This document shows, in pieces, positions 12,945 through 26,044 of a stretch of DNA of 64,000 bases. Positions within the stretch are counted from its first letter, which is position 1, and the number at the start of each line of letters is the position of its first letter. The notes under the pieces are model-generated. The model saw only the letters and a list, made by a program, of their open reading frames with translations, was not told where the DNA came from and did no database searches. The translations under genes and the position numbers were made by a program. This DNA comes from Brachionus manjavacas (lineage: Eukaryota; Rotifera; Eurotatoria; Ploima; Brachionidae), in NCBI GenBank assembly GCA_019054805.1, contig JAHQIY010000010.1, positions 3,145,501-3,209,500 of the forward strand, given 5' to 3'.

Positions 12945-13000
12945 TATTGATAACTCATTGATAACTCATTGACAACTCATTGACAACTCATTGACAGCTT
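12945..13000. repeat. 11-bp tandem repeat
   Basis: About five tandem units of CATTGAYAACT are visible, with T/C variation at one position. It abuts the 3' side of a minus-strand LINE RT relic, so it could be the simple tail of that element. Confidence 0.8.
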
Positions 13001-13520
13001 ACTAATCATTTCAAGCAGCTCTTCGGAGAAAAGCGAAAAGAGTTTAGGCGATGCAACCCCGACTTGACGTACGCCAACCTTAGTCTTTAAAATGCTTGAA
13101 TATTCTTGCTAATTTTTAACTAACATTGAAGAGTCGTTCTAATGATTCATAAAACCTTTAATAATTTGTGCACTTATATTTTTTTTGATCATTTGTATCC
13201 AAAGGATATTTATGTGGATCATTCTGTTGATTTTTCAAAAGCAGTACTTGCGTCTATTTTGCTACATTTGATTAAAGGTTTGATTATTTAGATATTAAAT
13301 AAGAAGGACTTAACTTGACAGTTGATCATTGATGCAAATAGTACATTTAGATGGTTGTGGAGCCTGTCATCGTTTGCGTATTTCAGCATTTCATTGCTAA
13401 CATCACTTATTCTAATAGACTGACCATTCGGTAAATTTATTATAATCTCCTTTAGCTCATCTGGATCTAGTTTGACTTCAAGTGAATTTTCCTTAGAACA
13501 CAAAAACTGCCCTAGTTAGA
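13000..13520 (-). mobile_element. LINE reverse-transcriptase relic (different family)
   Basis: The minus strand shows, in order, a finger-region block (LPNGQSIRISDVSNEMLKYAN, 13503-13288), a palm motif-A-like IDASTAFEK near 13240, and the motif-B-like GVRQVGVASPKLFS near 13070. These are separated by stops and frameshifts. The order and spacing match a non-LTR RT. The spelling differs from the Jockey-like and CR1-like copies elsewhere in the window. It is non-functional. Confidence 0.7.
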
Positions 13521-14354
13521 AGAAGGGGTCGACCAAAAGGTTTAAAAAACAAAAAACAACAGTTTAATTAGTCACTTATTCTCAAAAGAATTGATTTATT
13601 AATCTTTTTAAATTTTTTAAGTCTTTTTATTGAATTTTTATAAAAATGATACCGCAGCAAAACTTGTAATTTATTATTTTCTTAATCGAAAAATATAAAA
13701 ATTGAATTTTTTAAAATTTTTTATTTCTTAATTTTTGAAGCTGCACCAAATGCATGATTCAAAAAAATTATTTATTATTACTTTAAAATCTATCTTACTT
13801 TAAAATCGAGTCCTGAGGACGCATTAAACTAAGGCTTTCAGCGTTGATGTGGACCTAAACATGTGATTACGCTATAAGATCATGTGCTCAAAGTTAACAA
13901 TATTATAACAGATGTACTTTGGTGCATGGTCCAAAGGCGTGTTTAACTTGTGGTGCAGCATAATCGATCGAGGGAATACGGTATGTCTATTCTATATTAT
14001 TATTTGTAATAAAATTTGCTAGAATTTGTCAGGTTATTTATTGAAAGCCATTTATATTTGATCAAATTTAAAGAGAATGAATTATATGATAAAAGTCATT
14101 ATTCAATAACTAAATATAAACTGAAGATAGTTTACTAGACTAGGAACAAATTTTAAGAATAAACTCTCAAGGTTGTTTTTTTTCTTTTACTAAAATAAAA
14201 TAAATTTTTTTTAAAAATCGTTTTTAATTAATTAAAAGTGTTCGTTTGATTTAACGGGCGCATAAAAATGGTTGTGAGAAATTTAAATTAAAACCAACTC
14301 TGCTTCAGAGTATACAAAAAATAAATTTCAAGTAGCTATTAATTATCATAAATT
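13521..14354. other. AT-rich spacer with one AT-hook-like relic
   Basis: At 13515-13562 the plus strand encodes RRRGRPKGLKNKKQQ, an AT-hook-like basic peptide common in transposon proteins. The rest, up to the start of the CR1-like LINE, has no recognisable gene. Part of 14220-14354 may be the 5' UTR of that LINE. Confidence 0.35.
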
Positions 14355-15408
14355 ATGGAGGAAAACTTTATTGACACTGGGTCAACCTTACAAAGGACTC
14401 CCCAAAATACCAGAGAGCAGACTGTATGTGTGATATCCGAGGCGTCAAGAAGACCAAAACGATCAAATCTTAGTACCGATCAGAGCCCCGCCGAACCTCG
14501 TTGCGTCGAAATGGCCGATTTTACAATTTGGAAAAATCGAGTGATAGCTTTAGAGGATCTCGAATGGATTGTCAAATCAAGAGATAAAGTAATTGAAGAA
14601 CTCTCCAAAAAAAATCGAAAACCAAGGTCAGATAATTGAGAAACTGACAAAAAGAGTGCAGCAACTGGAGAGTACAGATAACGAAAAAATCAATGAAAGA
14701 GCCGTACAGATAGAAGCGAAGTTTAATGAACGAATTGCTGACCTAGAATCCAAAATGGGTTTTCAAAAATCGAGAATAGAAGGAAATGACAAAAGCAACG
14801 TTGAAATGGCTTCATTTCAGCGAAGTCCCAACACTAGTTCGGTCTTGCGTTGGTCATCTATTGTTTCTCAGCTACCTGGCGGTGGTGAAGGTAGAGAAAA
14901 AATAAGACCATCTCAGCCTCTACAGTCCCAGCAGATAGATATGACGAATTCTGTCCTTGCAGAGAATCAGGCAAGAGAAAGTAAAAAGGAAAGTCTAATC
15001 GTGTTTGGTTTAAAGCAAGAGTCAAACATAGATGTTGTTGAACAAGTCAGAAATCTTTTCCAAGTTATAGGTGTGAACACAAATAACATCGAGCATGTGC
15101 GGAGATTCAGAAAAACGAATTCGAAAAGTGTTCCTCCGATTTTTATCCGTCTCAAAAAGGGCGTCGATAGAAATGGTGTCTTGGCTGAAGCCAAAAAGTT
15201 GAGAAAAACTGATGGTCATGCAGAAGTGTATATTTGTCCTGACCGAACAGAGTGCGAGAGAAGGTTAGAGAAGCAGCTGAGAGAAAGAAGGGAAGTGCTC
15301 AATAAGGAGGAAGAGAGTAAGAATGAAGGGAGGCATTACCGATGGGTCATACGAGGAAATGAGCTCCGAAGAATTAAACAAACATCAACAAATACAGCAG
15401 ATAAGTAG
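14355..15408 (+). CDS. CR1-like LINE ORF1 protein (frameshifted)
   Basis: The N-terminal ~95 codons are in one frame and the rest from ~14600 in another. The join lies in an eight-A run, so a single-base slip explains it. The central part (about 14600-14780) is a heptad-rich coiled coil. The C-terminal part, starting with the SLIVFGLKQES strand and ending with the basic RRLEKQLRERRE helix, resembles the RNA-binding domain of CR1/L2-type ORF1 proteins. The expected role is binding LINE RNA as a chaperone in a ribonucleoprotein. A small alternative ORF on the minus strand at 14967-15194 is a shadow. Confidence 0.7.
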
Positions 15409-18400
15409 CAATTTAATTGTTATACAAAATAATAGAAAAACTGAGAAGAATTTTAACGTTAAAAATAATTATGTAATTAGTGCTAATAGAATAGTTAGGG
15501 GGAGTGGTGGATCTTTTTCTAGCCAGGTCAATGAAATTCTTGGATCGCCTTTATTGAATTGTAGTTTAGATAAGAAAAGGATAAGTGTTTGTGAACCTTT
15601 TCTCACTTGTATTTATACAAATGCCACGTCACTCAACAACAAACTTACGGAGCTTGTTGTCCGGCTGGATAAGTTGGATAGGCCACATATTGTATGTGTA
15701 TCTGAGACTTGGTATTCCGAGTACTCGTTACCGTGTATAACTGGATATACTTTATACCGAAGAGACAGAACGGGACGTGGCGGTGGAGTTTGTATATATG
15801 TGAGAGATGATCTGTGTTCGATGGAAGTGACCTGTAGAGTTCTATGTGCAGATGGTGTTGAACAGATATGGTGTGGCGTGAGAAGTGGTGCTGAAAGTTT
15901 GTTGGTGGGATGCATGTACAGACCACCTAATAGTAATGGTTTTGTCACTGTGTGTGTGAATGATTCATTAAAAGAGGCAAGGAAAATGATTGAGAATGCG
16001 ATGGTAGTCTGTAAAATATATAATGCGATGGTAGTCTGTGGAGATTTCAATTTCCCAGAAATCAGCTGGACATGTGATGGCGTAAATGCCAGTGGAGAAA
16101 ATGAGATGCGGTTCTTGGAAGGCTTAGATGAATCGTATATGATTCAGTGTGTAGATATTCCAACATTTATATATGGAAAAAATGGAAATCAAGTGTACTT
16201 GATCTACTGTTAACGAGTGAGCCTGAAAGAGTTCTGGAAGTGAGGGCTTTGCCACCACTAGGTGAAGCCGAGAAGGCTCATGTGTTGATAGAGTGGAAAT
16301 TTGCAATGAAAGATGTGAGCACAAGATTTATGAAAAAAAAGAGAAAAAACGTAAGAAAAGCTGATTTTCACCAAATCAACACTGGTATGAGGTCAGTGGA
16401 CTGGAAAAAAGAATTTGTTGGACGGCATGTTAATGAATGTTATGCAAGTTATCTGAATGTGTACCTGCGACTCTATGAGAAAAACGTACCCGAGAAAAGA
16501 GAGAATTTGCGAAAGAGTGAAAAATGGATTAACTACGAGGTTAATAGAGTGATAAAACTAAAGCATCGAGCTTGGTATAAGATGAAAGCATGTAATAAAA
16601 GTTCATTTGAAATAAGTAAATATTATTATGGAAAAGCATGTAGAGAGTTAAAACAGAAGTTAAGAAATGTAAAATCGGATTATGAGAACAGACTGTCTAA
16701 AAAAGCAAAAAGTGATCCGAAACTAATTTATGCCTATGTTAAAAGCAAAATGGGAGTAAAGGAAGAAATAAGAATGTTAAGAACAAAAGAGGGTGAAGTA
16801 ACGAGTGACAAAAAACTGATAGCTGAGCTATTAAATGATCAGTTTCATTCAGTCTTTAATAAAGAAACCAATGATAATTTGCCTTTTTTTCCTTTACGTA
16901 CTTCCTCTACTTTCGATATTGAGAATGTCATGCAGGAGCTAAACGAGGATCTGATTGAACGGAGACTAGAGAAATTAAATGGCAACAAATCGATGGGCAC
17001 AGACCAAGTATATCCACTGATACTGAAAAACTGCGCAAAAACGATGTCAGTTCCATTGAAGATTATTTTCGAAAAATCATTAGAGACAGGAAAAATCCCA
17101 AAAGAGTGGAAAAGAGCAAACGTGTCTCCAATCTACAAAAAAGGAAGTAAATTAGAGCCAGCTAATTATCGACCCGTATCACTGACGTCTGTCGCTTGTA
17201 AAGTTCTGGAAGGTATTGTCAGGGACCGAATAATGTTTTACCTTCAAGAGAATAATCTAATAATTGGAAGTCAACATGGATTTGTTCCAAAGAAAGGTTG
17301 CGTAACGAATCTACTTGAAACGCTTGATATGATCACGACTGAGTTGGCCAAAGGTAACAGTGTGGATGAAATACTTTTAGACTTTTCAAAGGCTTTTGAT
17401 ACGGTATCGCATCAACGACTTCTTCATAAACTACGTGGTTATGGACTAGGTGAGAAAATAGTAAGTTTGCTCGAAGACTTTTTGAGTATGAGAACTCAGC
17501 GAGTTGTACTTGGAGATGGAGTTTCTAGATGGTCAGAGGTACTGAGTGGAGTTCTGCAAGGATCTGTACTTGGACCCCAGCTATTTGTTTTGTACATAAA
17601 TGACCTACCTGACTGCGTTTCAAATAAAATGGAATTGTATGCAGATGACTCAAAAATACTCGGTATAGTTAATAATGTTTATGAGAGAGCGATGTTACAG
17701 AAAGATCTGGATGCAGTATGTCAATGGATAGAGGTTTGGCGTATGGGACTTTGTGCTAACTTATGTAAAGTAATGCATTTCGGCAGACTAAATGAAAGGC
17801 ATAAATATACACAAAAAAGCAACAGGAATGTTATACTAGCGACCACAGATTGTGAAAGGGATCTTGGAGTGATGGTTTCATCAGATTTGAAGTGGACCAG
17901 CCAAGTGAAAAGTGCTTGTGCGAAAGCGAGTAGGGTGCTTGGAATGCTAAAGCGAACGTTTACAAGTAGAGAGGAAAGACTCTGGGTAAGATTGTATATA
18001 TCCATGGTGAGACCCCACCTAGATTACGCAGTGCAGGTTTGGAATCCAAGTATGAAAATGGACGTGAATGCGTTGGAAAAGGTGCAAGAGAGGGCAACAA
18101 AAATACCTTTGTCTGTAAGAAACATGCCGTATGAAAAGAGGCTGACAAAATTAGGACTGACAAAGCTGAGTGAAAGAAGAGTGAGAGGGGACTTGATTGA
18201 AATGTACAAACTAGTGAATGGAATAGAAAAGGTAAGCTTGGTCAAGAATCTAGTGAATAAATCAGAAAACAAGGGACCAGCCGGGGCGTTAAGAGGAAAT
18301 AGCATCAGAGTCCAGAGAGAAAGTTTCCCAGCTAAAATTAGAAACGATTTTGCGGCTGCAGTAAATGCGAGACATGTGTTTTTCTCAAACAGAGTAGTTC

Positions 18401-18546
18401 CGCATTGGAATAGGTTGCCAGAAAACGTGGTGAAATCCAAGTCAACCGCTAATTTTAAAATGGCTTTAGATAAGTTCAATGGAATCGGCTGCTACAGCTC
18501 TACACGGCCAATTGGCGGTGATGGGCTTAGACAATCTACATGTTAG
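15323..18546 (+). CDS. CR1-like LINE ORF2: AP endonuclease + reverse transcriptase (frameshifted)
   Basis: The endonuclease half (15323-16213) shows the Asn block YTNATSLNNK, the catalytic Glu in VSETWYS, GRGGGVCIYV, YRPPNS and the Asp box CGDFNFPEISW. The RT half (16147-18546) has NGNKSMGTDQ, ANYRPVSLTS, QHGFVPKKGC, LDFSKAFDTVSH, the SGVLQGSVLGPQLF motif and the catalytic YADD box. The C-terminal domain includes RPHLDYAVQVWNP and the conserved HWNRLPENVV end typical of CR1/L2/Rex1-type LINEs. The two halves overlap in different frames at ~16195, implying one lost base. A 27-bp tandem duplication at 15996-16040 repeats NAMVVC just ahead of the GDFNFP box. The element is otherwise open to the stop at 18544. 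Confidence 0.88.
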
Positions 18547-18600
18547 GTGTCGCAGCAAGAACTACTACTACTACTAAAAAAAAAAATATGATTTAATAAA

Positions 18601-21600
18601 GATAAAATTTTGGAAATTTGACATGACATACAAATTTTTCATATTTTTTAAAATGATAGTCGTTTTTATTTAATTTTTTTTTGTTAGCGTTTCCAAACCT
18701 CAGAATTGGTCAATACCATGACGGAACTTTGTCCTCAATAGTTATTAAATTAAAAATACTATTTCGATGCATCACTTTTAAGAGAATTTTACCTCTATTA
18801 AATCAAACTAATTGCTTATTTTATTCCAGCAAGCACTCAAAACTGACGGTTTTTGTAAAAAAAATTGAAAGCTAGAGAACGTCTTTTTTTTTAATATCTT
18901 TAGATCAAGTTTATATGCTGACTTGAAATTTTGCACCCTTATCTAATCGAAAATAAGCTTTTAATTTATTGGCATTTTGAAAATTTAAATAAAAATTTTT
19001 AAAAAAAATGCATCGATAAATTATTCGATCTTTCATTACTACTGAGGAAAGATCGAAAAAAATTTTAAAAAAGAGGTTATAATTTTGATGAAATTTTTTA
19101 ATAACTAGAATTAAAACACCTTCTTTTTCTTTTCGAAACTTCGGACAACCATGTTTGACCACCCTTTAGATTTTTTAACAATGATTGAATTCTTTTTGTA
19201 TTAAAGCTAAAGGATAAATAACTTTATTCCTTCTGATAAAAGTCATCAATTCAAGTTAACTTATTAAGCAGTCAAGGACTGCTTTAATTTTTTTTCTTTT
19301 AAAAAAATGTTTTTCATTATCGTGAAAAGAAAATTTATAAATTATAATGCTCAAAATTAAAAATAAATTTTTGGTAATAAATGGTAAAGATAAACTGTAT
19401 TTTTTTTAAATAAATTTTAATCAGTTGGTTTTAAAAATAGTTTTGTTATCCACAAAAACTAAACTTGTGATAGTCATAAGTAAAATTTTTTTCTAAGCAA
19501 TTATCATGTAAAAAAGCTAAAAAAACAGGATTTTAGAACAATATTTGTCATAAGTCATATATTTGTATAATGTAATTAATTAAACTATTTCAGCGTTTAC
19601 TTTACTAATAAGTCAAATTAAAATTATGATCTAGAGTTTTTTATTTTATATAAGAATTCATGAAAGATTGTATCGTGAATTAATAAAATTTTAAAGAATT
19701 TTTAATATTTATTTTAATTTTATTTTCAATTTTCAAAAACAACAATGTTCATTGGAAATATAAACCAGTGGAAATTACAAAAGCCACAGGTTTGTCAATT
19801 TTCATTCCAAAGCCATTATATAAATTTTATTTTTTCCTCGTTTTTTTAAAAATTAATTTTTTAACATTTATTGAAAGGGCTTTGTCATTGTAAACATAAA
19901 AATAATAAAAGAAAAAAATTTAAGAAAATAAAAAAAGCACCTAAGAGATGAATCTTGAAAAAGATCTTACAAGATAATATTTCAAATAAGATTTGTTCCT
20001 AACCTCAATAAATTTCAAAATCTTAATTTAAAAAATATCAAATTATGAAAATTAATATCTTTGAAATTTTCATTCAAAAAAGAAAAAGAAATTTTTTCTT
20101 TTTCTAAAATGAAATAGCTAAAAAAGGCTTTTATGGAATTCACAAATTTATATTTTCTCTAGAGTTCATTTAAACAAATTTTTATGTAACTTACGTTATT
20201 TTCTAACAAAACTTTTAAAAGAATAATTAAAAATTTCAATCTTTAAAAAATAACTAATTTCTTACAAATTTTACTTTTCATTTTTTGATTTTTTGTTTCT
20301 AAAATAAAACGTAAATTTCGATTTACTGACTTTTAAATAGTTTGGATAAATCAAACCAAACATGAGTTGTTTCCGAAGTCTTCAAATTTCAATAATCCAT
20401 TGATAAATTTTTGTATATAAGAAAGAAAAATTAACTCAGTTTGTTTAAATATACTCAGGTATTTGTTGTATTAAATTAGGATTACATTAAATTAAAAGTT
20501 TTTTGGCCCTTCACAGGCAAAAAATTTACCTAACAACAAAGTTTGCTGAAGACAATTTTAAAAAAAAAAAAAGTTATTAAATTTTAATTTTTCGTCACTA
20601 GAAAAATATCAAAAATTTATTTTCAAATTTCTAAACTAATAATTTGAAAATAGAAGTATTTTTTTAATTTTACACTAAAGGTTCCTTAGAAATTTGTGCC
20701 ATTTGAAAAATCAAATGGCTAAAAGCTGAATTAAAGACTTAAAACAACATGAACATTGGGTATATCTTTAGGTTTTAATTCTGGCTAGGGTTCCTTGTAG
20801 TATAATTAGAGATAAAATCGATTGTAGCATTAAAGATCTATCACATATTCTATCTCAATGATCTTGACAATGTTATGAAAAAAATTAAATTTTATATTCA
20901 ATGTATATAAATAAAAAACCTTTGATCCAACACCAAAATTAAAAATAATTTCGATGCCAAAAATATTTGACAATTTTTTTGTTAAATTTATTATAGTTTT
21001 TGTTAAAGATCGTGTTTATAATTTATATTTTGTTGTTGGCTAGGATGATGAACTTATACGCGCATTATTTCGACTATGTGTACAAGTATTGTAATTAAAA
21101 TACGATTCAAATAACTTCCAACTTAGTTTGAATTATTTCTTATTTTTTTTAGCAAAAAAATGGCTTCTATTCTTTTTTCGGAAATAATGGTCACATTTTT
21201 TGGTAAATATTGTCGAACAAACAAGAACAGAAATTTTAAAAGAGTGTTTTAAAAGCAAGTTTTAAATTTATTATTTATTTAATTTAAGTTTTAATTATTA
21301 ATGATCAATTAAAAGCTAATTTTTTGTTTAGATTTCTGATTAGAAAATTTAAGAAAAGTTATTAGGTATTCTTAAAACATTTTAAACTGTATTGAAAAAA
21401 ATAAATCTATTCAGTGAATTTATATTCAATACCTGCTTTAATTGAAAAGAATTAGATGCAAAATCATTTTAATGGTCCTAGTAAACGAAAACTTAGCATA
21501 TTTTATAAATTTGAGTTTCAGTTTCAAGATTTTTTTGTAAGTATTTAAAAAATTTGTCAACAAAAAACTTAATAAAAATAATTTTTAATTTATTTTTTAT

Positions 21601-23313
21601 TTTTATTTTTAGTGTAAGATTAATAAAATTTAGCCAGGTTTTTTAAATTTTTCTACGCTTATATAAAAAAATTAAAAGTGAGTGACTTTTTACCAATTTA
21701 ACTCTATAAATCTCTCTTCGCCATAGCAATGTATTTTTTTTTGCTCTTAAATGTTAGAAAGTTAATTTCTTAATAAAATTCAGTATTTCTAAATTTTTTT
21801 TATATTTTTCATGTAAGAGTCAAACAAATTTAACTTTAGGCTCTAAACACTTAAAAATTATCAGAAGCATTTAGATAATTTTTTTTTCGAAAAGAAGTGA
21901 AGAGGTTTTTTATTAATAAAAAATTTTTAAACTCGAAAATTAATTTATTTCAAAAATTTTAAATTTTAAATTAAATGTTGAAATAGCTTTCTCTAAGACT
22001 TTGGAATGGTTTTGCTAGGCCTTTGAATGAAATTTTCTAATTTTTCTTTCATTTTTTCGTAGTTCAATCATTTAATTATTGAAATCTTAGGGCTATATAA
22101 AATTAATTAAATACTTTAATTAAAAAACATACCAGTCGCCAAATTTGTTTTTCAACAATTTTTAACAAAAGACTTTAGTCTGAAACAATCATTTTTAAAA
22201 GGCAAATAATTTTAATGAATAAAAAATACGTCTAAATAAAAATTTAAAAAAATAAAATAAAAAAGTTAAAAATGATTACATTCTATAACTAATTTTCCAA
22301 AACTTAGAATAATGTGAAACTTAGTTTAATTAAATGGTACTTAATGATAGAAAATAAATGGTGCTCAACTAGCAACATACCAATGACTACAAGATATTTT
22401 TTGTCATAGATGCATTTTAAAGAAAAAAATATTTTTTTTAAGTTAGAAATTTTTTAAATAGATATTTTTTAAATAAATAAATCTAGTTTTACTAAATTAG
22501 ACCAAATCGATTATTTTATTAAGATCAAGGGTGAGGTAAAATATGGGTCTTTAAGAAATACTCAAAAAAAGCATGATAAAATCTAAAATTTAAATTTTAG
22601 GTCCAAATTTTCAAAATTGTAAAGTAGAGAAATTTAAATGCGTCTATAAAATCGAATTTTATGGTAAATGTTATTCAGAAGAATAAAAAAATTTCACTTA
22701 ATTTTAATTAAATATTAAATTACAGGTAAATTCGATATTTGATAAGCAAATTTGATTAAAAAATCTAATGCATATTTTGTTTATAAAAAAATGGGATGCA
22801 TGAAAATTCAAAAAAGACCAACCTCTTTTCAATTTCAAGTATTTCAAGCTTCAAAAATAAATTTCTCTATAAGCTGCAAGAAGAGTGTTTTTTAGAAAAA
22901 ATGTAAAATATTTTAACCGAGAAAACGTAAAATGCACGTATCATTAATTTTCTTAACTAAAAATCCTTAAAAATTTTATAATTTTGATTTTAAAATTTAG
23001 TAAATCTTACTACTTTATTTTTTATTTCAACATTAACTTTTTATTTGTAAATTGAAATTAAAGACAAAATTTTGGTCGACATGTAAAAATTCGAATTTTG
23101 TACTCGTGCCAAGCCAATTTTTCCATTCATAATAAATTAAAATTACACTCAGCTTATTTTTGTCTTCAATCTTGAACAGAACACACCTTGTTTTGTTCTC
23201 TTCAAAAATTTTAGTACTCGATTTTTTGTTTTTTTTTTCGCAAGATCAAATAATGATAAAATTTATCGACCAAACATTCGATCAATGCATCGCCTAATTT
23301 GTTAACTTAAATA
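18601..23313. other. AT-rich intergenic DNA upstream of RPTOR
   Basis: The 4.7 kb is strongly AT-rich with many A/T homopolymers. No coding region longer than noise, tRNA, rRNA or defined terminal repeats were found. The RPTOR promoter and 5' UTR should lie in its last part, but no specific element can be assigned. Short ORFs at 18681 and 18911 have no recognisable content. Confidence 0.5.
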
Positions 23314-23960
23314 ATGTTTAGAAATGACTCGAATAATTCGTCTTTACTGAACAGAGTGTTATCATATTTACCAAGATTTGAACGAGAAGCAGCCCCTAGT
23401 CAAAGCGATCAACTCGACTGGTTCAAAAGCGTAGACCAAGTCGAGTCTGTCAAGACCACTGAGCAAGTAGCGCAGCCAAAGTTTGAGAGCTACTACGATT
23501 TTCTAACTCGAGCCGACTCACTCGAATCCCAAATGACCTCGCTGGCATCGAGCAGCTCGTTCACCAGCGCTGTTTCGCTGAGCGCCCAGGACGACCTGAG
23601 CATGCTGTCAAGTCTAATCGACACCCATCTTCAGACCAATCTAAAAATTGACACTGCCAAGCCAACTTCCATCAAATCAGTCAAGCTATTCCAAAAGGTG
23701 TACTACAAAGAGAAAATAAAGGGCCAGGATGTGAAGGTGACTTCGTGGCGGATGAAGGAAAAGATGAAGACTATTTCGGCCGCTCTAGTCCTTTGTTTGA
23801 ATATTGGAGTGGAGCCGCCTGATGTGATCAAGACAACCAACTCTTCCAAACTGATGTGCTGGGTCAACCAGGCTAATCCGCAGTTGTCATCGCAAAAGAT
23901 TCTCGAAATGATCGGCACCGAACTTCACAAGCAATACGAAAGATGGCAAGCTAAAGCAAG
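23314..23960 (+). CDS. RPTOR: RPTOR (Raptor) exon 1
   Basis: This exon encodes the first 215 residues plus two bases of codon 216. The first ~140 residues are Ser/Thr-rich and low-complexity, longer than the ~50 residues preceding the same point in human Raptor as I recall it. The conserved Raptor N-terminal (RNC) domain then begins with SWRMKEKMKTISAALVLCLN and IGVEPPDV and ends with QYERWQAKAR. The exon ends at AAGCAAG before the donor GTATGTG at 23961. The reading frame continues 50 codons into the intron, so the unspliced ORF end at 24012 is artefactual. Base composition is far more balanced than the flanking DNA. The start is the first ATG after the AT-rich upstream DNA (AATAATG context). 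Confidence 0.92.
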
Positions 23961-25894
23961 GTATGTGAAATTTTCTAAAAATTTGAGGAAAAATTTTTCC
24001 AAAAAAGGGTAGTGCTGAAAATTGAATAATTATTACTTGATCATTTATTTGATTAAGGTTTAAGTTCCATGGGCAAATCGAAATTTAAAATTAAATATAA
24101 AAGGATAGAAAAATTTATTAGACTATTTTACAATTATGTAAAAAATTCAATTAAGATTATTTAGCATAAAAATTCTTAACGCAATTCAATCGATCATATA
24201 CATTGCAATTTATATGAGTCAAATCTTCTAAAATTCAAAAGAGTAAAATCGGAGATTTGTTCAGAATTTTGTCTAGGTTATTTTAAAAAAAAAATTTGGT
24301 CTCAAGTGATCCATTGAACTATATAGGATTCGAGTGAAAAAAGCGTTGTTTTTGGCTATTTTTCAATTAATTATTATTATTATTTATTCATAAAATTACG
24401 CCAGACTTGGCGATGTTAAAAATAAAATTAAATACAAGGATTTTTGTACTGTTAGTTTTCCTATTTTTAATTTACAATTATGCTTAAGAAATTAAAATAT
24501 AAAAATAAATTATTACATAAATACCACAAAAGTTTTATTTTAGATTAAATATTCAATTAATAAAATTGACACATCCTTTTTTATAAATAAAAATATACAC
24601 TAGAGTGTACAAAATTTTATTCTCTTTCAGAAAATATGCTATTTAAAAAAAAATCAATTTTATCGTTGAATAACTAGATCTGAAAGAACTACAACTTTTT
24701 AAAGGGTGAGTTATTTTTAGACCCTTGGGCACAACATTTTTGTTTGTTAGACACCCCCCCCCCCCAAGAAAAAAATGATATCTAGGGTTTTAAAGGACGT
24801 AGTTTACGACATAGTGAGTGAATCGTCCGAATTTTTAAAAATTACATATATTTTGATTGGTTGAAATTTGGAATGAAAGATTTTTGTTAAAAAATCAAAT
24901 TTTTTTATTCAAAAAGAGGAAAGTATTAAAAATGTAAAATAAGTTAAATTGTCTTTATATTGTTAATAAATTTTCTTTCAAATAAAATGTTTTTCATTTT
25001 TCTTATAATAAAATTTATCCAAAATTGCATTTATCTATTTTAATTTTGAATAAATTATTATAATTTTATTTATATCCAATAGAAAAATAGTAAAAAGAAA
25101 ATAAAAATCCGGTCGATTTACATTGAATTCACTCAAGATGAATTTCAAGTCAAAAATGACTATTGTTTAATTAAAGAAGTATTTTTATTATTTATTGTAA
25201 TAAAAATAAAAAACAAGAAATGATTAGAGAGCTAATATAAACATATGATACTGGTTTTTAAGCATGGTCAAAAGTTATAGATATTTTTATATAAGATAAA
25301 TGTTTAAAAGTTAAATGTGTTTTGAATTAGCGCAAAGAGTTGGTCAATAGTAAGATAAAAACTACACAAAGACGAAACTCAAAATTATATTTATACCCAC
25401 TTATTAAAGAAAGAGCCACCTGCTTTTGCAAACCTCTCTTGACATTGCTCTCACCCAAGCTGAGTTTTGTATGACTTAACATTTTTTTATGCTTTTGCCG
25501 CCAAAGGCGTTAAAACAAGGAAATAAGTAATCAATAATGGAGCAGGATTTTACCAAAAAAAGAGAGTTTTAATTTAGAAATACTGTTACTTTTGGAAAAT
25601 ACTATGCAAGACTATTGAAATTTTCATCTTCCATTTACAGAGCCTAGGTTCTAGTTCTCTAAGTATTTGGTTTAATTTTTTGTGTTTGAATTACAAAATG
25701 TATGCAATGTTGAAATTACATTGAAAAAGTGCGATGTTTCAAATTTTTTTAGTCTCAAAAAAAAATAATTTTAAGTTAATATTGCAAGCATTTTCATATT
25801 GGAAATTAAACTTGATAGTGAAATAGAACGAGTTTAATTTTTATTTGTAAATTTGAAAAAATATTGAAAATTCTTTTTTTTTAATTTTATATAT

Positions 25895-26044
25895 GTAATG
25901 TTTACATTAGTACCCTTGGGCCTGTCTATCCGATCTTGTCGTAGGACGTATTGGAGAAGCTATTTATGCTCCTTGTTAACTTAAACGCTCGTGGTTAAGT
26001 TAATCAACTTGCCAGTGATACAGACAAAGATGTCGCTATATCAC
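25895..26044 (+). repeat. 150-bp dispersed repeat with internal hairpin (copy A)
   Basis: This sequence recurs in inverted orientation at 46772-46922 with about nine differences over ~150 bp (by eye ~94% identity). It contains a perfect 9-bp hairpin, TTAACTTAA / TTAAGTTAA, around a ten-nt loop, preserved in both copies. It is GC-richer than its surroundings and non-coding. It matches no family I know; it could be a SINE, a solo terminal repeat or a structured RNA. Confidence 0.75.

Larger units (their letters stand above)
14355..18600 (+). mobile_element. CR1-like LINE, near full length, with (ACT)n tail
   Basis: This is a two-ORF non-LTR retrotransposon: ORF1 at 14355-15408, ORF2 at 15323-18546, then a ~20-bp 3' UTR ending in (ACT)5 and an A-run at 18565-18588. 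ORF2 overlaps the end of ORF1 by 86 bp. Only two single-nucleotide frame slips were seen, one in an A-run near 14607 in ORF1 and one near 16195 in ORF2. Either could be a sequencing error or recent decay. Base composition is much less AT-rich than the flanks, consistent with young coding DNA. No target-site duplication was found, as is usual for CR1-type insertions. Confidence 0.9.

Noticed and set aside
13200-13270. Plus-strand VDFSKAV stretch looking like an RT motif A
   Set aside because: The minus strand of the same DNA carries the better-ordered RT relic (IDASTAFEK between the finger and GVRQ blocks). The plus-strand reading is probably coincidental.
15613-18479. Several antisense ORFs inside the CR1-like LINE
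   Set aside because: They are shadows of ORF2. The sense strand has all endonuclease and RT motifs.
18681-19162. Small ORFs after the CR1-like LINE
   Set aside because: They are short, low-complexity and lysine/phenylalanine-rich, as expected by chance in AT-rich sequence.
24754-24765. Run of 12 C in RPTOR intron 1
   Set aside because: It is unusual in this AT-rich DNA, but a homopolymer alone supports no function and may be length-uncertain sequence.
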